Shown: positions 9,770 to 15,132 of the stretch, piece by piece | Position numbering within the stretch: the first letter of the stretch is position 1 | Layout: each line of letters begins with the position of its first letter | From: Gammaproteobacteria bacterium | Lineage (GTDB): Bacteria > Pseudomonadota > Gammaproteobacteria > JAUZRS01 | NCBI GenBank assembly: GCA_030950195.1 | Contig: JAUZRS010000171.1 | Coordinates: 1-33,986, forward strand | Direction of reading: 5' to 3' | DNA length: 33,986 nucleotides | The notes under the pieces: generated by a model | Told to the model about the DNA's origin: nothing | What the model saw: the letters and a program-made list of their open reading frames with translations, nothing else | The model's database searches: none | Translations under genes and position numbers: made by a program

Positions 9770-9797
9770 GCAATGACCAGCAACAGTGAAAAAAATT

Positions 9798-9826
9798 ATG
9801 ATATACAAATAAGCTTATAATGTCCA
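9798..9826 (-). promoter_or_regulatory. Predicted sigma70 promoter of the methyltransferase gene
   Basis: On the minus strand TGGACA (9826-9821) is followed after exactly 17 bp by TATCAT (9803-9798). This places transcription start near 9791, about 22 nt before the ATG at 9769. It supports that ATG over the upstream in-frame codon at 9808. Confidence 0.5.
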
Positions 9827-9850
9827 GGCCATTACAATAAAATAATTCAA

Positions 9851-10140
9851 GAGAACAACAACCATGTGGCTTGGATTCAAAAATAGATAACCCAAAGCCT
9901 ACCCGAAAGGCTTTCACCTCATTACCGCCGAGGTGCTACACCAACTGCCCGAAATCAAACCACGCTCCATAGGAATTCTAAACCTGTTTATCAAACACAC
10001 CTCCGCCTCATTGACCATCAATGAAAACGCAGATCCTACAGTCAGAATGGATTTTGAGAACTATTTTCAACGAGCTGTACCAGAAAAATAAGCCTATTAT
10101 CAGTACCTTGATGAAGGCAGTGATGATCTACCTGCCTAAT
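9851..10140 (+). pseudogene. Degenerate duplicate of yjbQ (5' two thirds)
   Basis: This stretch is roughly 90% identical by eye to 12321-12605, the leader and first ~90 codons of the intact yjbQ downstream. A run of 65 bases (10014-10078) is perfectly identical. It cannot be translated: a 3-bp insertion and a 1-bp loss near the start create an early TAA (frame ATG TGG CTT GGA TTC AAA AAT AGA TAA), and a second lesion turns the codons after the CCAGAAAAA region into a stop. Similarity fades after 10140. The high identity with disabling changes argues for a recent duplication or recombination rather than an ancient paralogue. It sits between the R-M and Septu modules. Confidence 0.88.
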
Positions 10141-10190
10141 AATTGATTAGCAAGAAAATCGTGTCAATGCGCAACATCAGTCAACCATTG

Positions 10191-10251
10191 CCCACGGTAC
10201 GCAAAGAATCAAGATACAGCTCTTGAATGTTAATCAGCGAGGGATCGGATA
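10191..10251 (-). pseudogene. Remnant of a second glyQ 5' region, internally deleted
   Basis: Positions 10191-10243 match 6498-6550 inside glyQ at 49 of 53 bases, in the same orientation. The next bases, sharing GGGATCGGATA with 6885-6895 just upstream of glyQ, look like the other side of a deletion of about 335 bp joined at a GGG microhomology. All four mismatches are G in glyQ and A here. It is far too short to encode anything. Immediately before it, 10173-10189 repeats 17 bases found downstream of the intact yjbQ (12802-12818). The remaining bases up to 10273 show no feature that I can identify. Confidence 0.8.
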
Positions 10252-10273
10252 GCGAGCCAATTGAGTGACTGAG

Positions 10274-10897
10274 CTAAGACAACCAGCTCTTCAAGATATT
10301 CACGACAACAGGCGCAAAGGATTCTAACTTTCCATTTTTTGGTTGTTGAATGTCATCAATCACCCTCTGTAAAAGATCATCATCTTCCAGTCCATCACGA
10401 GGATTTATACTATTCGACCACAATAACGCTTCCGAGAGCTGTTTTCGTTTCTCAATTAAACCTCGATTACTGCCATTTTTATCCCCCAAATTGAGCACAC
10501 GAATGGTTTCTCTTGCTCGATCTGTCAAACCCTCCACCCTGCCACTGATTTTAAACTTCAACTCCGTTTCACAGACACGCATAAAAGGTGTCAGAGGCAG
10601 TGGTTGCGAGCCATGTGCGTTATCACATTGATTTCTATCATCACAGCTGGCCACTATATTGCTAAAATCCAAATCTCGATTAGGAGCAATACGCCTTGCT
10701 TCAACATGTTCATTAATCGCTCTGTCTACGGCAATAGACTGGCAACAATAAGCACAAAGATAAAACTGTTCAACAACACACGCAGCTCGTATATCTTGCC
10801 TCACTTTTGCTGTAATATTTTGATAATTCCCCACAGGCTTACTTCTCTTCCACTGAGTCAAACTCTCAGGCTCTTGGCCTTTATTAATTTTTCGCAC
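10274..10897 (-). CDS. ptuB: Septu-type HNH endonuclease (PtuB-like, TIGR02646-like)
   Basis: This is the predicted nuclease effector of a Septu antiphage system. The N-terminal half shows an HNH/zinc-finger layout: FYLCAYCCQSI (first Cys pair, residue ~47), NEHVEARRIAP (catalytic His region, ~62), then SNIVASCDDRNQCDNAHG with the second Cys pair. This matches the small HNH proteins of Septu and of Ec78-type retron operons. It is 207 aa, typical for the family. The start overlaps the 3' end of the ATPase gene by 14 nt, so the two proteins are surely co-expressed. No reverse transcriptase lies nearby, so a stand-alone Septu is more likely than a retron. The name is by family resemblance and gene context. 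Confidence 0.85.
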   Translation of the reverse strand: MRKINKGQEPESLTQWKRSKPVGNYQNITAKVRQDIRAACVVEQFYLCAYCCQSIAVDRAINEHVEARRIAPNRDLDFSNIVASCDDRNQCDNAHGSQPLPLTPFMRVCETELKFKISGRVEGLTDRARETIRVLNLGDKNGSNRGLIEKRKQLSEALLWSNSINPRDGLEDDDLLQRVIDDIQQPKNGKLESFAPVVVNILKSWLS

Positions 10898-12230
10898 GGC
10901 GCAACTCCTGCTTACGCAGTAACAAGCTGGCTTTCAACAACTCTATATTTGAATCAGGCAACTGCTGCTCTAATTTTGCCAACAACTCTTTAGCTTGTTC
11001 CAAATCATCATCATGAATAAAATCTAAAAGGTCGCTTAATTGAACATCAATTTCTTCATTACGAATACCTGCACCCATCACACCCAATAAAACAGAATTA
11101 ACATCTTGGCCGTAAAGATCATGACAAGAGATCAATTCATCGCCATCTAAAAGATAAACAAGCGTGTCTTTGTTATCACTGACAACCAGCGGCGAATGAG
11201 TGGTCAGCACAAATTGCACATTAGGAAATGTTGTCGTTAACTGCTTGATCAATCGCCGCTGCCACTGTGGATGCAAGTGCATATCCACTTCATCAATCAA
11301 CACCACACCATCACCCTTCAGTGGATTATCCAAAGCGGGATTCAGCATAGCCAAGCGACGGGCAATATCACCGACCAAGGCCATCAATGATTTTTCACCT
11401 TGAGAAAGCTGCAATACGTTAAGCAACTCATCATCTTTATTTACCAACATCCTAAGATATGGTTTTCTACTCACACGTAAATCACTAAATCCTGGCATAA
11501 ATATACTAATTGCACTACGCACCGCGAGAAGATTTTTATCTTCCATTTTACGCCCGAGATCTCTAAGAGTAGAAATAACACTATCACTAAACTTTGATGA
11601 TAATTCCTTTAAAAAATTTTCCGTCAATCTGGACTCATTTTCCAAATCCTCCATTTCTCTAAACCATTCAAAAAAACGGCGGAAATCAACTCCATTATTT
11701 ATTTTTTTATCATAACCATTAAGCTGACCAAGTTGATGCTTCCCTCTAATTTTAAGGGGAGTATCTACCACCCCACGCTCAACAGGATAAAAAGATATCA
11801 GCGGAAGTGAGGCATTTTTATTTTCAGACAACAACTCTCTGTAGCAACTAGCAACCTGATCAACTCCACCCAGATTACTCCTATATTTCCCATTTCGTCC
11901 TAAACGTGTTCTTGCCACCCTCCAAAAAACTTCCTGAATATCTTCAGAAACAGTATCATCACATACAATAGAAATATCAACAGCGGATGAATTAGCACCA
12001 TTTTTAATGGCCATTTCAGAAATAGGACTACCACTGCCTTTTTCTGTTTTAATCCGAGATACTAGCCAACTAAGAGACGTCGCCAATGATTTTAATAGGG
12101 ATGTTTTACCACTGCCATTATTACCAATAAATACCGTTACATTTCCATTCACCTGTTCTGTTGGTGCTAAAGGCACTTCAACATGCTCAAAGCGGCCAAT
12201 ACTATGAAGTTGAAATTTTTTAATGTTCAT
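10884..12230 (-). CDS. ptuA: Septu-type AAA/ABC-like ATPase (PtuA-like)
   Basis: This ATPase is predicted to assemble with the HNH protein and control its nuclease during phage infection. The sequence has Walker A FIGNNGSGKTSLLKS (residue ~32), an ABC-type signature LSQGEKSLMAL (~300), Walker B VVLIDEVDMHLHPQW and the switch histidine in VLTTHSPLVVS. This is the RecF/OLD-like order of ATPases in Septu and related defence operons. The track ORF begins at 12335, but the true N-terminus is almost certainly the ATG at 12230 (MNIKKFQLHSIGRF), giving 448 aa. The C-terminus overlaps ptuB by 14 nt. The gene is AT-rich relative to flanks and diverges from yjbQ. Other OLD-like AAA defence families remain possible, but the HNH partner favours Septu. 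Confidence 0.87.
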   Translation of the reverse strand: MNIKKFQLHSIGRFEHVEVPLAPTEQVNGNVTVFIGNNGSGKTSLLKSLATSLSWLVSRIKTEKGSGSPISEMAIKNGANSSAVDISIVCDDTVSEDIQEVFWRVARTRLGRNGKYRSNLGGVDQVASCYRELLSENKNASLPLISFYPVERGVVDTPLKIRGKHQLGQLNGYDKKINNGVDFRRFFEWFREMEDLENESRLTENFLKELSSKFSDSVISTLRDLGRKMEDKNLLAVRSAISIFMPGFSDLRVSRKPYLRMLVNKDDELLNVLQLSQGEKSLMALVGDIARRLAMLNPALDNPLKGDGVVLIDEVDMHLHPQWQRRLIKQLTTTFPNVQFVLTTHSPLVVSDNKDTLVYLLDGDELISCHDLYGQDVNSVLLGVMGAGIRNEEIDVQLSDLLDFIHDDDLEQAKELLAKLEQQLPDSNIELLKASLLLRKQELRRAKN

Positions 12231-12282
12231 CGTGCTTGCCTGTCGGTTTAAGCAATTGATCACTGAATAGATAGCGCTATCA

Positions 12283-12298
12283 TAAACGGAACCGTTTA
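12283..12298. promoter_or_regulatory. Inverted repeat in the ptuA/yjbQ divergent intergenic region
   Basis: TAAACGG-AA-CCGTTTA forms 7-bp perfect arms and overlaps a TACAAT (12297-12302) that could serve as the -10 of yjbQ. It could be an operator for either divergent gene or simply chance. The dead yjbQ copy retains the TACAAT-like bases (ATTACAAT) but not this dyad. Confidence 0.35.
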
Positions 12299-12333
12299 CA
12301 ATCCCAACCCAAAATACAAAGAGACTCGCAACC

Positions 12334-12753
12334 ATGTGGCTTCAAAAAGAGATAACCCTCAAAGCCTACCCAAAAGGCTTTCACCTCATCACCGCCGAGG
12401 TCATGCAACAACTGCCCGAAATCAAACCACTCTCCATCGGAATGCTAAACCTGTTTATCAAACACACCTCCGCCTCATTAACCATCAATGAAAACGCAGA
12501 TCCTACAGTCAGAATGGATTTTGAGAACTATTTTCAACGAGCTGTGCCAGAAAATGAAAGCTATTATCAGCACCTTAACGAAGGCAGTGATGATCTGCCT
12601 GCTCATATTAAAAGCAGCATTTTAGGCTCTAGCGTGAACATCCCCGTCTCAAAGGGGACTTTGAATCTGGGCATCTGGCAAGGTATCTATCTTGGCGAAC
12701 ATCGCAATTACGGTGGCCATCGAACACTGGTGATCACACTACAAGGATCGTAG
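12334..12753 (+). CDS. yjbQ: YjbQ / UPF0047 family protein
   Basis: This is a 139-aa member of the widespread UPF0047 family; E. coli YjbQ is of the same length and has been linked to weak thiamin-phosphate synthase activity, with the physiological role uncertain. Family blocks are complete: HTSASLTINENADPTVRMDFE (residues ~48-68, with the conserved His and acidic residues), EGSDDLPAHIKSS and GTLNLGIWQGIYLGEHRNYGGHR near the C-terminus. A disabled, about 90% identical duplicate lies 2.5 kb upstream across the Septu genes. The intact copy therefore marks one boundary of the defence island. Confidence 0.95.
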   Translation: MWLQKEITLKAYPKGFHLITAEVMQQLPEIKPLSIGMLNLFIKHTSASLTINENADPTVRMDFENYFQRAVPENESYYQHLNEGSDDLPAHIKSSILGSSVNIPVSKGTLNLGIWQGIYLGEHRNYGGHRTLVITLQGS

Positions 12754-12822
12754 GGGAAAATCTTGTGTTTGCCCTTATTTTACGAGGATGCAGAACACAC
12801 AAACATCAGTCAACCATTTCCA

Positions 12823-12845
12823 ATGGTACTAAAAAACAGTACCAT
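12823..12845. promoter_or_regulatory. Inverted repeat upstream of hicA, candidate HicB operator
   Basis: ATGGTACT-AAAAAAC-AGTACCAT has perfect 8-bp arms and ends 6 bp before the hicA ATG. It covers the place where a ribosome-binding site would lie, and no good Shine-Dalgarno is visible otherwise. HicB-type antitoxins with a C-terminal DNA-binding domain autorepress through such palindromes, so this is a natural operator candidate. Confidence 0.6.
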
Positions 12846-12851
12846 ACAAAA

Positions 12852-13106
12852 ATGAAACGCAAACACCAAAAAACCCTTCAACTGATCTTTTCCCGCCCTG
12901 TAAGCGGAAATATCAAATGGCACGATATTGAAGCACTGTTTGTCGAACTGGGCGCAGAAATCAGTGAACGCGAAGGTTCGCGTATTGGTGTGCGCCTATT
13001 CAATGATCGACGTGTATTTCACCGGCCACACCCATCACCCAACACGGACAAAGGCGCTGTTGCCAGTATTCGGCAATGGCTAAAAGAGAATGAGGTAACA
13101 CCATGA
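12852..13106 (+). CDS. hicA: HicA-family mRNA interferase toxin
   Basis: HicA toxins are small dsRBD-fold ribonucleases that cleave mRNA to halt growth until neutralised by HicB. From the ATG at 12852 (MKRKHQKTLQLIF) the product is 84 aa, the normal HicA size. The track start at 12765 adds 29 residues of non-family sequence. Family features are the RPVSGNIKWHDIEALFVELG helix region, GSRIGVRLFNDRRVFHRPHPSP with the catalytic histidine in the FHRPHP stretch, and KGAVASIRQWL at the end. Its TGA overlaps the hicB ATG by 4 nt. An 8-bp-arm palindrome sits just upstream. Confidence 0.9.
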   Translation: MKRKHQKTLQLIFSRPVSGNIKWHDIEALFVELGAEISEREGSRIGVRLFNDRRVFHRPHPSPNTDKGAVASIRQWLKENEVTP

Positions 13107-13447
13107 TGAATGTAATGGAAATTGATGGTTTTCGCGCCATTATTAAATACGATCCTGAAATCGAACTGTTTCGAGGTGAGTTTATCGCCCTTAACGGCGG
13201 AGCAGATTTTTACGCCGAAGATATTAAAAGCCTCAAAAAAGAAGGCGCTCTCTCATTAAAAACCTTTCTCGATATGTGCAAAGAAGACGGCGTTGAACCC
13301 AGAAAAATCTACTCTGGAAAATTCAATGTGCGTGTACCCTCGACTCTTCATGAAGAGATCGCCAATGTCGCCGCTGCCAATGGCAAGAGCTTAAACCAAT
13401 GGCTTATTGAAACACTTGACCACGCAACACACGCCGATCCAAAGTAA
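13103..13447 (+). CDS. hicB: HicB-family antitoxin with C-terminal ribbon-helix-helix domain
   Basis: This antitoxin binds and inhibits HicA and probably represses the operon. The 114-aa protein has an N-terminal HicB-like domain (GFRAIIKYDPEIELFRGEFIALNG, then a FYAEDIKSLKKEGALSLKTFLD segment). Its C-terminal half is RHH-like (GKFNVRVPSTLHEEIANVAAANGKSLNQWLIETLD), the DNA-binding type found in one HicB subgroup. Start ATG 13103 overlaps the toxin stop; a second ATG follows immediately. Toxin-first order is typical for hicAB. The pair follows the yjbQ boundary of the defence island and may be part of the same acquired segment. Confidence 0.9.
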   Translation: MMNVMEIDGFRAIIKYDPEIELFRGEFIALNGGADFYAEDIKSLKKEGALSLKTFLDMCKEDGVEPRKIYSGKFNVRVPSTLHEEIANVAAANGKSLNQWLIETLDHATHADPK

Positions 13448-13455
13448 AACAAACC

Positions 13456-13890
13456 TCACCCCAAAGCCAAGCGTTTCTCCAGCCGCTTAAAATCCAGCAA
13501 ACAGCAGCGCCCCGAAGGGTTGCGCGCTTCACAGGCACACAAGCCCGCTTTGGTCTGAGCCATCACAAACTGTTTTATCTCCGCCGCGCCCCCGTCTTTC
13601 AAAGCACTTTGATACTCAGTGACCGTAATATCAAAACAGTAGCAGAGCCGCTTTTGCTCCGAATCTGTAAACGCCCGCAAATGAGACTTTGGAAAAGAGA
13701 GTTGCGCCGAAAAATAAGCCAAAGAACAGCTCGACTCAGCACAGAAAAAGTAATCCGAATCCGACAAGTCACGATTGTCTGGCGCAACCAACTGATGCAA
13801 CAACGTCTGTTTTGAAACCGACAAGCCTGCTTGTCCACACTCAGGGCAATTCTGACGTACTGTTTTTGCTTTTGAGCCACAACAGGACAT
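13456..13890 (-). CDS. CopZ-like zinc- and [2Fe-2S]-binding metallochaperone
   Basis: This is a cysteine-rich 144-aa protein. An N-terminal zinc-ribbon-like part (MSCCGSK, CPECGQAG, FFCAESSCSLAYF) is followed by a BFD-like [2Fe-2S] part (LCYCFDITVTEY, then LCACEARNPSGRCCL). This arrangement resembles the N-terminal domain of Archaeoglobus CopZ, a redox-active metal-binding domain that passes copper to transport ATPases. The ATG overlaps the TAA of the upstream merR-type gene (TAATG), so regulator and metallochaperone are co-transcribed. The metal actually handled cannot be read from the sequence. No metal-transporting P-type ATPase lies within the window. Confidence 0.78.
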   Translation of the reverse strand: MSCCGSKAKTVRQNCPECGQAGLSVSKQTLLHQLVAPDNRDLSDSDYFFCAESSCSLAYFSAQLSFPKSHLRAFTDSEQKRLCYCFDITVTEYQSALKDGGAAEIKQFVMAQTKAGLCACEARNPSGRCCLLDFKRLEKRLALG

Positions 13891-14276
13891 TATGGCTCCT
13901 CCAAAGAGTTGAGAATGGGGCAGTGATCCTCAACCTCTTGTCCACATTGCTCGGTCAACCGCTGCAACACCGCTTGAATGCGGCGTAGTTTTTCAATTTG
14001 CTCGGCGATTTTGTCTGCTTTGCGTTGAGCGATCTCCTTTACCTGAGCACACTCACCTTGACCTGAGCGCAAAGCCAGCAGCTCCTTGATCTCCTCCAAG
14101 GTAAACCCCAGCGTTTTAGCCTGCACAATAAAACGCAGCCGTTGCAGATCATCAGGAGAATAATCTCGATAACCCGCTTTGCTGCGCGCGGGTGGATTCA
14201 ACAGTTGGCGCTGTTCGTAATAACGAATCGTCTCAACCGTCACTTGGGTCTGTTTTGCTAGAGCACCGATTTTCAT
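13890..14276 (-). CDS. MerR-family metal-responsive transcriptional regulator
   Basis: The protein has a winged helix-turn-helix at the N-terminus (KIGALAKQTQVTVETIRYYEQRQLL, then GYRDYSPDDLQRLRFI), a long dimerisation coiled coil, and a C-terminal cysteine/histidine cluster (GECAQVK and EQCGQEVEDHCPIL). The three cysteines plus histidine are placed much like the ligands of ZntR/CadR-type sensors, so a divalent soft metal such as Zn, Cd or Pb is plausible. I chose the ATG at 14276 (MKIGALAKQ, 128 aa), the standard MerR start; the track start at 14315 runs through the operator. A perfect dyad begins 5 bp upstream, so the gene is probably autoregulated along with the divergent gene. Confidence 0.9.
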   Translation of the reverse strand: MKIGALAKQTQVTVETIRYYEQRQLLNPPARSKAGYRDYSPDDLQRLRFIVQAKTLGFTLEEIKELLALRSGQGECAQVKEIAQRKADKIAEQIEKLRRIQAVLQRLTEQCGQEVEDHCPILNSLEEP

Positions 14277-14280
14277 GGCG

Positions 14281-14312
14281 CTTACTTTAAACCCTAAAGT
14301 AAGCTTTATGGT
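14281..14312 (+). promoter_or_regulatory. MerR-type operator with 19-bp promoter spacer
   Basis: A perfect dyad with 9-bp arms, CTTACTTTA and TAAAGTAAG, separated by AACCC occupies 14281-14303. On the plus strand TTACTT (14282-14287) and TATGGT (14307-14312) are 19 bp apart, the over-long spacer that MerR proteins correct by DNA distortion. This points to regulation of the plus-strand DsbA-family gene. On the minus strand TTGACC (14316-14311) followed by TTTAAA could serve merR itself. Confidence 0.72.
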
Positions 14313-14397
14313 CAAACGCTTTTTTGAAGATGGCTTGAAGTTGGCTCACAGCAGATTCACAATAGAATCCACTCCCTATTTACTGGAACCCTTGACT

Positions 14398-15096
14398 ATG
14401 AACCACTCCAAAAAAGTTACCGTCCTCTACTTCACCGACCTACTCTGCATCTGGGCCTACATCTCTCAAATTCGAATTGAAAAACTCAAGCAGAGATTTG
14501 CTACTCAGATCGACATTCAACCGCATTTTATTTCCGTATTTGGCGCAGTCGAGTCAAAAATGAAAGACAACTGGGGAGATAAAGGTGGAGTTTCAGCCTA
14601 CGCAGAGTTCATTCAGCAGACGGTAAGCAAGTTTGATCACATCGAAGTTCATCCTGATCTCTGGCAAAAAAACAGACCCACCACCTCTATCAACGTACAC
14701 CTGCTGTTAAAAAGCATCCAGATTTTGGAAACTAGAAATGAGATTGAGGCAAATAATGAAGGCAATCAAAGCCTCTTTGAACAGCTCGCATGGGCGCTTA
14801 GAGTGGCCTTTTTTAGAGACCTAAAAGACATCTCCAACCAACGCACTCAAATGGAGATCATTGAAGAGCTGGGGCTGCCTCAAAACAAAATCAGAGCCGT
14901 GATAGAGGGTGGTGCTGCCTTTGCTGAACTGGAAAAAGACCTGCAATTGAAGGAAAAATACGCCGTCATTGGCAGCCCTTCTCTGGTGTTAAATGAGGGT
15001 CGCCAGATTATCTACGGCAACGTAGGCTACCGTGTCATTGAAGCCAATATCCAAGAATTATTAAATCAACCGGATAATCAGGCAAGCTGGTGCTAA
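14398..15096 (+). CDS. DsbA-family / 2-hydroxychromene-2-carboxylate isomerase-like thioredoxin-fold protein
   Basis: This is a 232-aa thioredoxin-fold protein. The active-site position reads DLLCIWAYISQ, a single-cysteine variant (CIWA) of the DsbA CxxC found in the glutathione-transferase-kappa/HCCA-isomerase branch. The C-terminal YAVIGSPSLVLNEGRQIIYGNVGYR carries the family's cis-proline loop (GSPS). There is no signal peptide from the ATG at 14398, so it is probably cytoplasmic. The track start at 14275 adds 41 residues translated from the promoter region. It is transcribed away from merR across the dyad, so it should respond to the same metal or thiol stress. The substrate is unknown. 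Confidence 0.82.
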   Translation: MNHSKKVTVLYFTDLLCIWAYISQIRIEKLKQRFATQIDIQPHFISVFGAVESKMKDNWGDKGGVSAYAEFIQQTVSKFDHIEVHPDLWQKNRPTTSINVHLLLKSIQILETRNEIEANNEGNQSLFEQLAWALRVAFFRDLKDISNQRTQMEIIEELGLPQNKIRAVIEGGAAFAELEKDLQLKEKYAVIGSPSLVLNEGRQIIYGNVGYRVIEANIQELLNQPDNQASWC

Positions 15097-15111
15097 AAAT
15101 ATAAAGAACAC

Positions 15112-15132
15112 ACCAAAGCCAACGGCTTTGGT
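15112..15132. terminator. Hairpin between convergent genes
   Basis: ACCAAAGCC-AAC-GGCTTTGGT forms a perfect 9-bp stem between the stops of the convergent DsbA-like gene and the secreted-protein gene. Both strands have only short or interrupted T runs after it, so termination may be partial. Its position between two converging stops supports a bidirectional role. Confidence 0.6.

Noticed and set aside
10274-12335. Retron Ec78-type system
   Set aside because: The ATPase and HNH pair resembles retron effectors, but there is no reverse transcriptase gene or msr/msd-like structure in the island.
12765-12851. N-terminal extension of the hicA ORF in the track
   Set aside because: The extra 29 residues run through the operator palindrome and do not resemble HicA; the ATG at 12852 gives the family length.
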